Source: Actinomycetota bacterium
Lineage (GTDB): Bacteria; Actinomycetota; Actinomycetes; Nanopelagicales; Nanopelagicaceae
Assembly: GCA_009698815.1 (NCBI GenBank)
Contig: WLPJ01000004.1
Coordinates: 62,001-126,000, forward strand
DNA: 64,000 nucleotides
Direction of reading: 5' to 3'
The notes beneath the pieces were generated by a model. The model saw nothing but the letters and a program-made list of their open reading frames with translations. It searched no databases and was not told the DNA's origin. The first letter of the stretch is position 1; the number at the start of each line of letters is the position of its first letter. Shown here in pieces: positions 9,353 to 18,661 of the stretch. The position numbers and the translations under genes were made by a program.

Positions 9353-9393
9353 GGATATTCCCGCTTCCCAAGGTGATTTCCATCCCTATGGCT

Positions 9394-10857
9394 TTATTTC
9401 AGCGCGTTCTCGATCGCCTTAGCAAGTCCTCCATCTACAAATGCATGTATCAAAGTGCCCGCTTCGACATATTCCTCGCTAAGAATCTCGCCAGTTTCAT
9501 GAATTGCACTTACTAAATCTCCGCGATCATATGGAATTGTTGCTGTTACTTCAATATTTGGATGAGGTAAAGATTTTTCAATCGCTTGAACTAGTCCTTC
9601 AATTCCAAATCCGGTTCGGGCCGAAAATGCAAAACTATTCTTTTCTTTTCGTAAAATCTCCATCACGACTTCTGGGTCAGCCGCATCTACCTTATTTATG
9701 GCAATAATCTCCGGAATATCTCCACCACCAATTTCAGTGATTACTTCGCGTACGGCTCGGATTTGCTCAAAAGGATCACTGTGCGAACCGTCAACAACAT
9801 GAACAATTAAATCAGAACCAGATACTTCTTCCAGCGTTGATTTGAAGGCATCAATTAATTGATGTGGAAGGTGACGAACAAAACCAACAGTGTCAGAGAG
9901 GGTATATACCCGACCTTCGGCAGTCTGAGTCTTTCTAACCGTTGGATCCAACGTTGCAAAGAGCGCGTTTTCAACCAGCACACCGGCATCAGTTAATTTG
10001 TTTAGAAGAGATGACTTGCCAGCGTTGGTGTAACCCGCAATTGCAACGGATGGAATGTTAAAACGTTTGCGTTCTTGTCGCTTGGTATCACGCGAAACTT
10101 TCATCTCGGCAATCTCGCGACGTAGTTTGGCCATCTTGTCGCGAATTCTGCGCCGATCAGTTTCGATCTTGGTCTCACCAGGGCCACGACCACCGATTCC
10201 AGCACCACCTGCTGCGCGTCCACCAACCTGGCGAGAAAGTGAATCTCCCCAACCGCGCAGTCTTGGAAGTAAATATGCAATCTGCGCTAACTCAACCTGC
10301 GCCTTACCTTCTTTACTCTTGGCATGCTGGGCAAATATATCCAGAATCAAAGCGGTGCGGTCTACAACTTTGACCTTTAATTTATCCTCGAGCTGACGCA
10401 ATTGCGAAGGTGATAGTTCGCCATCGCAGATAACAGTATCGGCGCCAGTTGACGCAACTATTTGGCGCAGTTCAATTACTTTTCCCGAACCAATATAAGT
10501 TGCTGGATCTGGTTTATCGCGTCGTTGAATCAAGGCATCTAAAACTTCAGAACCTGCCGTCTCAGCTAGCGCTTTTAGTTCCGCTAATGAATTTTCCGCC
10601 ATTTCGGCGCTACCTTCAGTCCAAACACCAACCAAGACAACGCGTTCTAGTTGTAGCTGGCGATATTCAGCTTCTGAAATATCTTGAAGCTCTGTTGAAA
10701 AACCTTTCACGCGACGTAGCGCATGGCGATCTGCTAAATCAGGTTGTGAGCTAACTTCGTAATCGTTCTCATCAGCATCAAAATCTGCTGCTACTCGCGC
10801 GCTTTCGCGTAATAGTTCTTCGAATAAATCATTGTTACGTGGCTCGTCTGCGCTCAT
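9394..10857 (-). CDS. hflX: GTPase HflX
   Basis: 487 residues. The N-terminal HflX nucleotide-binding-like domain (about 60-200) carries YIGSGKVIELR and DRTALILDIFAQHAKSKEGKAQVELAQ, then the glycine-rich linker GGRGPGETKIETDRRRI, then a G domain with G1 GYTNAGKSS, G3 DTVGFVRHLPH and G4 NKVD. HflX is a ribosome-associated GTPase that splits stalled or hibernating 70S ribosomes under stress. It is the last gene of the coupled operon miaB-miaA-dapF-hflX; its ATG overlaps the dapF stop (ATGA). Complete and typical. Confidence 0.96.
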   Translation of the reverse strand: MSADEPRNNDLFEELLRESARVAADFDADENDYEVSSQPDLADRHALRRVKGFSTELQDISEAEYRQLQLERVVLVGVWTEGSAEMAENSLAELKALAETAGSEVLDALIQRRDKPDPATYIGSGKVIELRQIVASTGADTVICDGELSPSQLRQLEDKLKVKVVDRTALILDIFAQHAKSKEGKAQVELAQIAYLLPRLRGWGDSLSRQVGGRAAGGAGIGGRGPGETKIETDRRRIRDKMAKLRREIAEMKVSRDTKRQERKRFNIPSVAIAGYTNAGKSSLLNKLTDAGVLVENALFATLDPTVRKTQTAEGRVYTLSDTVGFVRHLPHQLIDAFKSTLEEVSGSDLIVHVVDGSHSDPFEQIRAVREVITEIGGGDIPEIIAINKVDAADPEVVMEILRKEKNSFAFSARTGFGIEGLVQAIEKSLPHPNIEVTATIPYDRGDLVSAIHETGEILSEEYVEAGTLIHAFVDGGLAKAIENALK

Positions 10858-11666
10858 GCTTCCTGCAAGTATTGCGTTATGTCGTGATCTGAAATCAACA
10901 GAGCCGGTCCAGTTAAAGTTGCATTCGAATGTGGATCAATATCTACAACTAAGCGACCACCTGGTGGGTAAATTACCCAGCGCGATGGCAGCGCTTCTTT
11001 TGAGTGCAAAGTTGCAGCCAGGGCAACTGCGCAAGTACCGGTTCCGCAAGATTTAGTTTCGCCACTGCCACGTTCGTGAACGCGCATCTTTGCTTCGTGT
11101 CCTGGCAATATTTCAACGAACTCTACGTTCACACCTTCGGGATAAGAATCCTTAGGGCGAACAATTGGCGCAACTTCGAGTGAACCAACATCTTCAATTC
11201 TTTCTACAAAGACCACAGCATGGGGATTGCCAACGTTTATGTTGTAGCCATTCCAGATTTTGCCTTCTACAGAGGCGGTAATTTCTTCATTTTCATCAAG
11301 GACTTTGCCCATATTTACTGAAATGTCATCGGTGGTCGGAACTCGCAAGTGTTTGATGCCATCACGAGTATTGATTGCAAATATTCCTTCGCTTTGATGG
11401 CCTCTCTGTACTAAGTATCGCGCCATTACCCGAATCCCATTGCCACACATTTCGGCGATAGAACCATCTGCGTTGCGATAATCCATAAACCATTTCTCAT
11501 CACGTTTGATTATTCGAATAAGCCCATCTGCGCCTATGCCGGTCTGGCGATTACAGATCGCAGCTGTTTGCGCCGTAGTGATGGAAATTTCATCTGCTGG
11601 ATCAAAGACCAATACAAAATCATTTTCAGTGCCATGTCCGTACGTGGCGATAAGGGATTGGCTCAT
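10854..11666 (-). CDS. dapF: Diaminopimelate epimerase
   Basis: I start at ATG 11666 ([17 protein letters not shown]), giving 270 residues. The ORF track's 291-residue version begins inside miaA. At 11666 the start forms a four-base ATGA overlap with the miaA stop, like the other junctions in this operon. The two catalytic cysteines are visible: MCGNGIRVMARYL and KSCGTGTCAVALAA. The enzyme converts LL- to meso-diaminopimelate for lysine and peptidoglycan synthesis. dapA is encoded about 50 kb away in this window. Confidence 0.96.
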   Translation of the reverse strand: MSQSLIATYGHGTENDFVLVFDPADEISITTAQTAAICNRQTGIGADGLIRIIKRDEKWFMDYRNADGSIAEMCGNGIRVMARYLVQRGHQSEGIFAINTRDGIKHLRVPTTDDISVNMGKVLDENEEITASVEGKIWNGYNINVGNPHAVVFVERIEDVGSLEVAPIVRPKDSYPEGVNVEFVEILPGHEAKMRVHERGSGETKSCGTGTCAVALAATLHSKEALPSRWVIYPPGGRLVVDIDPHSNATLTGPALLISDHDITQYLQEA

Positions 11667-12571
11667 GAGGTTGCCGAGTTTATCTTGATCATTACTGTTT
11701 CCAAACGCGGTTGCGAAGGTGAAATCCATTGAATTCGGGCATCACGTGAGAACCAAGTCTCTTGCCGGCGCACATATTGTCGAGTTGCCCGCTTTGTATC
11801 CTCAATCGCTACTGGCTCCGAAATTTCTCCGGCCCGCATCGCAATTATCTGGGCATAACCCAGAGCGCGACGAGCAGTTGTTGCCTGATTAATTCCCAAA
11901 GAAATCAAAGAATCAACCTCGCTTACAAATCCACGTTCCCACATTCGATCGATACGTGCTTCAACCCGTGCCCCAAGTTCGGCACGGTCCATAACTAGTC
12001 CAAATTGCATCGCATCTGGATATCTTGAACTATCTTCGCGCGGCAGATTTGCAGTAAATGGCTTACCCGTAATTTCAATAACCTCTAAAGCTCTAATTAC
12101 GCGACGTTCATTTTTTATATCTATCGCAGCTGCCGCTGCTGGATCTAGTTGAGCAAGTCTTTCAAAGAGATTAACAATTCCGAAAAGCTTCGCTTCCTCA
12201 GTTAAGCGTTGCCTAACTTGGGCATCTGTATCTGGGAAATTCAAATCATCTAAAATCGATTTAATGTAAAGGCCTGTGCCGCCAACAATTATTGCGTGCT
12301 TGCCTGCGCCATGAATTTCAGTAACGGCTTTGCGTGCTAGCTCTTGATACCAAGCAACTGTTGCATCTTGGTTAACATCTAAAACATCCAGCAAATGGTG
12401 CGGGATACCCTGACGCTCCTCAACTGAAAGTTTCGCTGTACCAATATCCATGCCTCTATAAATCTGCATGGAATCAGCGTTGATTATCTCGGCGCCAATC
12501 TCTTTAGCCAGATCTAATGCTAAATCGCTCTTTCCAGTTGCAGTCGCACCACAAATTACAATCGTCTTCAT
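11663..12571 (-). CDS. miaA: tRNA dimethylallyltransferase
   Basis: 302 residues. The P-loop is [17 protein letters not shown] near residue 5, then [45 protein letters not shown] and RRALGYAQI. MiaA transfers dimethylallyl to A37 of tRNAs that read UNN codons. The product is then methylthiolated by MiaB, encoded by the overlapping upstream gene (ATGA), so the operon joins consecutive steps of one modification. The prenyl donor comes from the pathway started by dxs at the window's left end. Confidence 0.97.
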   Translation of the reverse strand: MKTIVICGATATGKSDLALDLAKEIGAEIINADSMQIYRGMDIGTAKLSVEERQGIPHHLLDVLDVNQDATVAWYQELARKAVTEIHGAGKHAIIVGGTGLYIKSILDDLNFPDTDAQVRQRLTEEAKLFGIVNLFERLAQLDPAAAAAIDIKNERRVIRALEVIEITGKPFTANLPREDSSRYPDAMQFGLVMDRAELGARVEARIDRMWERGFVSEVDSLISLGINQATTARRALGYAQIIAMRAGEISEPVAIEDTKRATRQYVRRQETWFSRDARIQWISPSQPRLETVMIKINSATS

Positions 12572-13986
12572 TTAACGGTAGGGATCCCAAGCAGTAAGGG
12601 TTGTGGAGTTGCCTGTGCCAGATTGGCCGCATAGGCGTCTCCCCCACGCGTCTTTATATGTGCAGTCTCGTTTCCTATCAAGTAATGCGCAGATGCATCC
12701 GTGATAGTTACATCAACAAAGTCTCCGGGGCGTGCGGCGCTCGTTGCATCGAAGTGAACCAAACGGAAATCTTCAGTTTTGCCGGTAAGGCGTGACTGCG
12801 CGGCATCTCGTCGGCCTTCAACTTCAGAGACAAGAGCGCGATGGTTTGTGCCAATAGATTTTTGATTAACGCCTAGAGAGATAGCCTGTTGATGTTCGTG
12901 CAGCCTTGTATATCTCTCTCCCACTATTTTGGCAGGAACTTGATTTGGCATTACTCCGGCTGGGGTTCCGGGGCGGATTGAATATTTATATGTATACGCA
13001 GCCGAAAATTGTGCCACTGTTGCTAAATTCATCGTTGCTTGGAAATCTTCTTCAGTTTCCCCAGGAAAACCTACAATGATGTCGGTAGTGATCATCGCCT
13101 CTGGCATTGCCGAACGCACACGATCCAAAATTCCCAAATATCGACTACTTCGATATGAGCGGCGCATCTCTTGCAATATGCGATCCGAACCAGATTGCAA
13201 CGGCATATGAAGATGCGGCATCACATTTTTAGTCGCCGCCATTACTTCAATTACATCATCCGTAAAGTCACGTGGATGTGGTGACATAAAGCGAACTCTT
13301 TCAAGTCCTTCAATCTCGCCACATTCGCGTAATAAGTTGGCAAATGCTCCGCGATCGCCAAACTCGACTCCGTAAGCATTTACATTCTGTCCAAGCAAGG
13401 TAATTTCAATAACCCCTTGCGCAACCAGCGCGCGAATCTCTTTCAAAATATCGGCGGCGAGACGATCTTTCTCAATCCCGCGTAGTGCTGGGACTATGCA
13501 GAAAGTGCAAGTGTTATTGCAGCCGACGGATACCGAAACCCAAGAGGTAAAAGGTGATAGCCGGCGGGCGGGCAACGTAGATGGGAAATGTTCCAGCGCT
13601 TCTAAAATCTCAATTTGCGCCTCTTCTTCAATACGCGCACGCTCGAGTAACACAGGTAATGAGCCAACATTGTGGGTACCAAAAACCACATCCACATATG
13701 GAGCTTTCTTTAAAATAATTGATTGGTCTTTCTGCGCCAAACATCCACCAACTGCGATCTGCATATTTGGGTTGGCTTTCTTAATTGGTGCCAAGAAACT
13801 TAAATTTCCGTATAACTTATTGTCGGCATTTTCGCGGACCGCACACGTATTAAAGACGACGATATCTGCTTGCGCACCCGGCGTCACGGGGAGATAACCC
13901 GCCTCATCAAGCAAACCTGCGATACGTTCTGAATCATGCACGTTCATCTGACAGCCATAAGTCTCGACTGTATATGTGCGGGTCAT
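12568..13986 (-). CDS. miaB: tRNA-2-methylthio-N6-dimethylallyladenosine synthase
   Basis: 472 residues in the usual three parts: an N-terminal UPF0004 domain with three cysteines ([28 protein letters not shown]), a radical-SAM domain with [15 protein letters not shown], and a C-terminal TRAM domain (about 375-445). MiaB uses two [4Fe-4S] clusters to add a methylthio group to i6A37 of tRNA. First gene of miaB-miaA-dapF-hflX. The paralogous RimO is at 54886-56268; the assignment as MiaB rests on operon context with miaA and on the YGCQMN motif. Confidence 0.96.
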   Translation of the reverse strand: MTRTYTVETYGCQMNVHDSERIAGLLDEAGYLPVTPGAQADIVVFNTCAVRENADNKLYGNLSFLAPIKKANPNMQIAVGGCLAQKDQSIILKKAPYVDVVFGTHNVGSLPVLLERARIEEEAQIEILEALEHFPSTLPARRLSPFTSWVSVSVGCNNTCTFCIVPALRGIEKDRLAADILKEIRALVAQGVIEITLLGQNVNAYGVEFGDRGAFANLLRECGEIEGLERVRFMSPHPRDFTDDVIEVMAATKNVMPHLHMPLQSGSDRILQEMRRSYRSSRYLGILDRVRSAMPEAMITTDIIVGFPGETEEDFQATMNLATVAQFSAAYTYKYSIRPGTPAGVMPNQVPAKIVGERYTRLHEHQQAISLGVNQKSIGTNHRALVSEVEGRRDAAQSRLTGKTEDFRLVHFDATSAARPGDFVDVTITDASAHYLIGNETAHIKTRGGDAYAANLAQATPQPLLLGIPTVK

Positions 13987-14007
13987 GCGCTAAGACTATC
14001 GGTGCTT

Positions 14008-14748
14008 TTAAAGGGCTAGCACCTGCTGATTAAGCGTAGCGCGATCAACAACTAGTACATGATGATTGGGAAGATTCTTCCAGCCTGCTTGATCCCAACC
14101 GCTAGATGCTACGACCAAATCACCTTGATTAAACTTATAACAGAGGTCGTAATACTCATCTGAGGCCCAATCTGGTTTACGCGATGGATCATGCTCGCAG
14201 ATTGTTATGAATTGTGAATCAGTCATCAACATGGCGTTAATACTGGAGAAATCAAACTTCGCTTTAATTTCGCGAACCGCACTCAGTACGCCTTCAACTA
14301 ATCCGTGTTTCTCTATTTCACTTAGGATGAAGTAGAAATATCTTTCGCTATCAGTATCACCCTGAATCTCATTTCTATATTTCTCAGAAATTAGAGAATC
14401 CAGAGCGGTCGCTGGATTGATACCGCCATTGTGAGTAAAGCTATATCCATGGCTAACAAAAGGATGGGTATTATTCTCACTTACCGGAATTCCTGCTGTC
14501 GCCCAACGCAGATGCAATAACGCACCATCTGTTCTAGTCGTAGAAATAGTTTCTTGAAATGTAAGACTACTTTGCGCAATTTCTGGCGCTCGAGTCAAAT
14601 GTGATTCATCGGCGTTGTGATCGAAGGTAGCTACACCCCAACCATCACAATGTACAGAGGATAGGCTGATGAATTCCGGCAACTTTTCTCCCACGGCCTG
14701 CGCAAAGGATTCGGGTTTTAAAGACACGTAGCCCAAAAGTCGGCACAT
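14008..14748 (-). CDS. Class II glutamine amidotransferase (YafJ/EgtC-like)
   Basis: I start at ATG 14748, giving 246 residues beginning MCRLLGYVS. Removal of Met exposes the N-terminal catalytic Cys2 needed in this Ntn-hydrolase family; the ORF track start ten residues upstream would bury it. Other visible active-site elements are HCDGWG, LHLRWATAG, FTHNGGI and GDTDSERYFYFIL. Homologues include EgtC, which removes a gamma-glutamyl group in ergothioneine synthesis, and YafJ of unknown role. It is divergent from an amine/amino-acid permease and near a glutamine-synthetase-like gene. A role in cleaving a gamma-glutamyl amide is possible but inferred. Confidence 0.85.
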   Translation of the reverse strand: MCRLLGYVSLKPESFAQAVGEKLPEFISLSSVHCDGWGVATFDHNADESHLTRAPEIAQSSLTFQETISTTRTDGALLHLRWATAGIPVSENNTHPFVSHGYSFTHNGGINPATALDSLISEKYRNEIQGDTDSERYFYFILSEIEKHGLVEGVLSAVREIKAKFDFSSINAMLMTDSQFITICEHDPSRKPDWASDEYYDLCYKFNQGDLVVASSGWDQAGWKNLPNHHVLVVDRATLNQQVLAL

Positions 14749-14878
14749 TTTCTGACAAACCTCTTCCGTTAGGAGCACACTTGAACTAGTAAGGCTACCT
14801 CAGTGGCCTTCATCGATCCAGCACCAACAACCACGGATCACGGTGTTCCATGGTTAAAGCGGCACAGGAGGAATGTAA

Positions 14879-16432
14879 TTGGTAAATACACATGATGCAG
14901 ACGCGGCGCAACTAGCCGAACTTGGATATAAACAAGAGTTTGATCGAAAATGGAATGGTTTCCAAAACTTCGCTATTTCATTCTCAATTATTTCGATTCT
15001 TTCAGGATGTTTTACAACATTCGGTCAGGCATGGGCTAACGGTGGCCCTGTTGCAATATCAATTGGTTGGCCAGTAGTTGCTTCGCTGATCATGATTATT
15101 GCTTTATGTATGGCTGAACTTGTCTCAGCTATGCCTACTGCTGGCGGTATTTATTACTGGGCGCTAAAATTGGGCAAGCCTATCCACGGATGGATGACCG
15201 GCTGGCTCAATTTAATTGGACTAATTGCAGTAACCGCTGCGGTTGACTATGGGTTCGCGTTGTTCTTTGTAACCGCAATGAACATGTATTCCAGTGGATT
15301 TAATCCAAGTGATCTCAGCAATTTGTATCCAACTGATTTAAACCAGATTTTTACAGTTTTTGTTATTACAATTATTTTGCACGTATTGATCAACATTTAC
15401 GGTGCAAAGGTGATTCACAAACTACAGACAATCAATGTTTACTGGCACGTGGGCGGAGTAGCCGCAATTATTCTGATTCTGGTATTCATCCCAACAGAGC
15501 ACCAGACCATCTCATGGATGTTTACTGAGCGAATCAACCTAAATGGCATGAACGGTGGAACCACTGAAGGACTAGGTTATTGGTTCTACGTTCTGCCACT
15601 CGGCTTCTTGCTTACTCAGTACACCATCACAGGCTTTGATGCATCAGCACACGTTTCTGAAGAGACCGGTCAAGCAGGAAAGGCTGCGGCGCAAGGACTT
15701 TGGAAGGCTGTAGCGTATTCAGCAGTTGCTGGTTGGGTGCTTCTTCTAGCATTCCTTTATGCCGCAACAAATGTAGATGCGATGAATGAATGGTTTGGGT
15801 TCGCCCCAATCATTTTCATTACTTCACTGCCTATAGTCTGGGCAAAACTAATCATGGTCCTCACTTTGGTTGGGCAATTCTTCTGCGGTATGTCCTGCGT
15901 AACAGCAGCATCTCGTATGTGTTTCGCCTTCTCACGTGATGAGGCGGTCCCAGGACATAAGTACTGGCGCAAGCTGGATAAGAATCGTAATCCAAGTAAT
16001 GCCGCTTTATTCGTTGGCGTCTTTGCAACTGTGTTGACTCTGCCCGCTTTGATTAAGGTAGAAGAACGAGTTGCACCATTAGCTTTCTACGCTGTGACAT
16101 CCGTTGCAGTTATTGGACTCTTTGCCGGTTTCGCAATTCCAATCTGGTTGCGATTCAAGGCTGGAGATTCATTTAAAGTCGGTCAGTGGAATCTTGGCAA
16201 GCACTACAAGTGGATGGCACCAGTTGCTGTACTCGAAATTATCCTTGTTTCGATCTACTTCGTGCTTCCAGTAGTTCCAACTGCTAACTGGTTCTCACCA
16301 GACTTTGACCTCAGAGATGCAAACTATTCGCCTATCGCGTTAATAGTTGTTATCGGTGGTGCATACATCTGGTGGTTAGCGGGTGCCAAGAAGACTTTCC
16401 GTGGCGCTCACAAAACTATCAATGATAAATAG
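14879..16432 (+). CDS. APC-superfamily amino acid/amine permease (ACT/BAT1-like)
   Basis: 517 residues, about 12 membrane segments. The N-terminus has the family pattern LAELGYKQEFDRKWNGFQNFAISFSIISILSG, then AELVSAMPTAGGIYYWALKLG and GFDASAHVSEETGQA, all typical of the BAT1/GABA/choline permease branch of the APC superfamily. It is expected to import an amino acid, GABA or a polyamine-like substrate with H+. The start is TTG at 14879 with a strong AGGAGG site 8 bases upstream. It is followed by a strong intrinsic terminator, then by the SDR-GS-ALDH genes that could act on its substrate. Confidence 0.88.
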   Translation: MVNTHDADAAQLAELGYKQEFDRKWNGFQNFAISFSIISILSGCFTTFGQAWANGGPVAISIGWPVVASLIMIIALCMAELVSAMPTAGGIYYWALKLGKPIHGWMTGWLNLIGLIAVTAAVDYGFALFFVTAMNMYSSGFNPSDLSNLYPTDLNQIFTVFVITIILHVLINIYGAKVIHKLQTINVYWHVGGVAAIILILVFIPTEHQTISWMFTERINLNGMNGGTTEGLGYWFYVLPLGFLLTQYTITGFDASAHVSEETGQAGKAAAQGLWKAVAYSAVAGWVLLLAFLYAATNVDAMNEWFGFAPIIFITSLPIVWAKLIMVLTLVGQFFCGMSCVTAASRMCFAFSRDEAVPGHKYWRKLDKNRNPSNAALFVGVFATVLTLPALIKVEERVAPLAFYAVTSVAVIGLFAGFAIPIWLRFKAGDSFKVGQWNLGKHYKWMAPVAVLEIILVSIYFVLPVVPTANWFSPDFDLRDANYSPIALIVVIGGAYIWWLAGAKKTFRGAHKTINDK

Positions 16433-16444
16433 TCATAACTAGGT

Positions 16445-16488
16445 AAACTGCCCCGTCGTGTAATTAGTGCGACGGGGCAGTTTTCTTT
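16445..16488 (+). terminator. Intrinsic terminator after the permease gene
   Basis: A perfect 14-bp stem (AAACTGCCCCGTCG paired with its complement), an 11-base loop, then TTTTCTTT on the plus strand, 13 bases after the permease stop. It separates the permease transcript from the downstream SDR gene, at least in part. Confidence 0.9.
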
Positions 16489-16509
16489 CTACTGAAAAGA
16501 GATGGTGCG

Positions 16510-17283
16510 ATGTCTAACATTGGACGAGTCCAAGATCGAGTAGCGATAGTTACGGGCGCGGGCTCCGGTATTGGGCAGGCAAGTGCCATCAGACTTGCTG
16601 AAGAAGGCGCCACGGTAATTTGCGCTGACATAAATTTAGAAGCAGCCACTGTGACTGCGCAGCAGATAAAAAGCGCAGGATTCGCTGGCGAAGGATACAA
16701 AATCGATATCGCCGATAGCCAAGCGTGTACAGATCTTGTTGATACCACCGCAACGAAGTATGGATCTATTGATATTTTGGTTAATAACGCCGGCGTCAAT
16801 CTGCCCGGTGTCTTTCATGAAGTCACAAATGAGACCATAGATCGCACTTTAAATGTGAATGTAAAAGGTGCAATGTATTTAACAAGGGCTGCGTTGCCGC
16901 ACATGCTTAAGAGCCAACGCGGTTCGATCGTTAATATGTCTAGTGTCAACGGTCTAGTTTCCGAGCCTTACCTAAGTGTTTACTCCGCATCCAAAGGTGC
17001 GCTCGTGATGTTCACCCGTGGCATCGCCTTGGATTATGCAAAGACTGGAATTCGCTGCAACGCTATTTGTCCAGGGTGGGTCGATACGCCAATTAATCAC
17101 GCCCATGCCAAGATGCTCGGTGGCCTTGATCATGTTTATAAAACAATAGATTCTTTTCAGCCAATTGGCCGTCCCGGCACCAGCCGCGAGATAGCCAATG
17201 TCGTCCTATTTTTAGCCTCAGATGAGAGTTCATTTATGACCGGTTCGATAGTTTCGGCAGATGGTGGCATGACAGCGCAGTAA
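16510..17283 (+). CDS. Short-chain dehydrogenase/reductase
   Basis: 257-residue classical SDR: cofactor motif TGAGSGIGQASA near residue 16, acidic CADIN after the second strand (suggesting NAD preference), VNNAG, catalytic Ser in NMSSVNG and YSASKGALV (Tyr-x3-Lys), and C-terminal SDESSFMTGSIVSADGGM. It oxidises an alcohol or reduces a carbonyl; the substrate is unknown. It is the first gene of a plus-strand set SDR-GS-ALDH (gaps of 16 and 3 bases), so it likely acts in the same catabolic route as the amide ligase and aldehyde dehydrogenase. Confidence 0.88.
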   Translation: MSNIGRVQDRVAIVTGAGSGIGQASAIRLAEEGATVICADINLEAATVTAQQIKSAGFAGEGYKIDIADSQACTDLVDTTATKYGSIDILVNNAGVNLPGVFHEVTNETIDRTLNVNVKGAMYLTRAALPHMLKSQRGSIVNMSSVNGLVSEPYLSVYSASKGALVMFTRGIALDYAKTGIRCNAICPGWVDTPINHAHAKMLGGLDHVYKTIDSFQPIGRPGTSREIANVVLFLASDESSFMTGSIVSADGGMTAQ

Positions 17284-17299
17284 CTGGAATAGTACGCAC

Positions 17300-18658
17300 A
17301 TGAGCGCGCTTACCTTAGAAAAATTAAAAGCCCTTGTCGCAGATGGAACCATCGATACCGTTGTTGTGGCAATGACGGATATGCAAGGTCGCTTAACGGG
17401 CAAGAGAATTCACGGTCAATACTTCCTTGATGAAGTTGTTAAGCACGGCACTGAAGGTTGCAACTATTTACTTGCCGTAGACGTAGATATGAATACGGTT
17501 GCAGGTTACGAGATGTCTTCCTGGGAACGGGGCTATAGCGATTTCGCGCTCATTCCTGATCTAAATACCCTTCGCTTAATTACTTGGCAGCCAGGTGCCG
17601 CGCTGATTCTGGCTGATGTGGCTTGGCTTGATCACACAGATGTTGTTGCTTCCCCTCGTCAGATTCTGCGCAAGCAAATCGCTGAACTTGAAAAAGCTGG
17701 CATGGTTCCGATGTGCGGAACAGAACTAGAGTTTGTAGTCTATAAAGATTCTTATGAAGAAGCCTGGAACAAGGGATATAAAGATTTAATACCGGTAAAT
17801 CAATACAACGTTGATTATTCAATTCTTGGTGGCTCCCGAATTGAACCTTTGTTGCGCGATATTCGCATGGGTATGACGACTGCGGGAATGATCGTTGAAT
17901 CCGTAAAAGGTGAATGTAACTTTGGGCAGCATGAGATTGCCTTTAAATATTCAGATGCGTTATCTAATTGCGATAACCACGTGATTTACAAAAATGGTGC
18001 CAAAGAGATCGCTGACCAACAGGGGTACGCCCTTACGTTTATGGCAAAACCAAATGAAAAAGAAGGCAACTCATCCCACATCCATCTCTCTTTCCGTGGG
18101 TTAAAAGGTGAGCTTGTGATGGTCGATGACTCTGATAAAGAGCACGGCATGAGCGAGATAGGTCGCCAATTCATCGCCGGACAATTGGCACATCTGCGTG
18201 AGCTTTCAATTCTCTTGGCGCCAAATATCAATTCCTATAAGCGCTACGTTCCTGGCTCATTTGCACCCACTGCTATCCGTTGGGGGCGAGATAACCGCAC
18301 TTGCGCACTACGTTTAGTCGGACATGGCGCAGGATTGCGACTAGAAAACCGCGTACCTGGTGGCGATGTAAACCCTTATTTGGCAGTTGCCGGAATCATC
18401 GCTGCCGGACTTGACGGTATTAAGAATAAATTGAAGTTGGAACCAGCCTTCACCGGAAACGCTTACGAATCTGACTCATCACGCGTTCCCGCATCAATGC
18501 CAGAGGCGCTCGAACTCTGGGAGAAGAGTGAATGGGTTAAGCAAACTTTTGGCGCTGAAGTTCAGGCTCACTATGCCAATATGGCCCGTGTTGAAATCGC
18601 AGCATATGGCAAGGCTGTTACCGACTGGGAACTATTCCGAAACTTCGAAAGGTTTTAA
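17300..18658 (+). CDS. Glutamine synthetase-family ligase (probable gamma-glutamyl-amine synthetase type)
   Basis: 452 residues. GS beta-Grasp N-domain with MTDMQGRLTGKRI; catalytic domain with CGTELEFVVY, GECNFGQHEIAFKY, GNSSHIHLSFRG, the ATP/glutamate stretch NSYKRYVPGSFAPTAIRWGRDNRTCALR and ENRVPGGDVNPYLA. It differs from housekeeping GlnA (for example SSHIHLS, and no clear adenylylation tyrosine motif near the C-terminus). It resembles the GlnA3/GlnA4/PuuA group, which gamma-glutamylates polyamines, ethanolamine or other amines. Placed between an SDR and an aldehyde dehydrogenase and near an APC permease, a Puu-like catabolic role is the best inference. The exact amine is unknown. Confidence 0.85.
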   Translation: MSALTLEKLKALVADGTIDTVVVAMTDMQGRLTGKRIHGQYFLDEVVKHGTEGCNYLLAVDVDMNTVAGYEMSSWERGYSDFALIPDLNTLRLITWQPGAALILADVAWLDHTDVVASPRQILRKQIAELEKAGMVPMCGTELEFVVYKDSYEEAWNKGYKDLIPVNQYNVDYSILGGSRIEPLLRDIRMGMTTAGMIVESVKGECNFGQHEIAFKYSDALSNCDNHVIYKNGAKEIADQQGYALTFMAKPNEKEGNSSHIHLSFRGLKGELVMVDDSDKEHGMSEIGRQFIAGQLAHLRELSILLAPNINSYKRYVPGSFAPTAIRWGRDNRTCALRLVGHGAGLRLENRVPGGDVNPYLAVAGIIAAGLDGIKNKLKLEPAFTGNAYESDSSRVPASMPEALELWEKSEWVKQTFGAEVQAHYANMARVEIAAYGKAVTDWELFRNFERF

Positions 18659-18661
18659 ATC

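Noticed and set aside
11667-11729. N-terminal extension of DapF
   Set aside because: It lies in miaA coding sequence; ATG 11666 forms the usual ATGA overlap and the natural DapF start.
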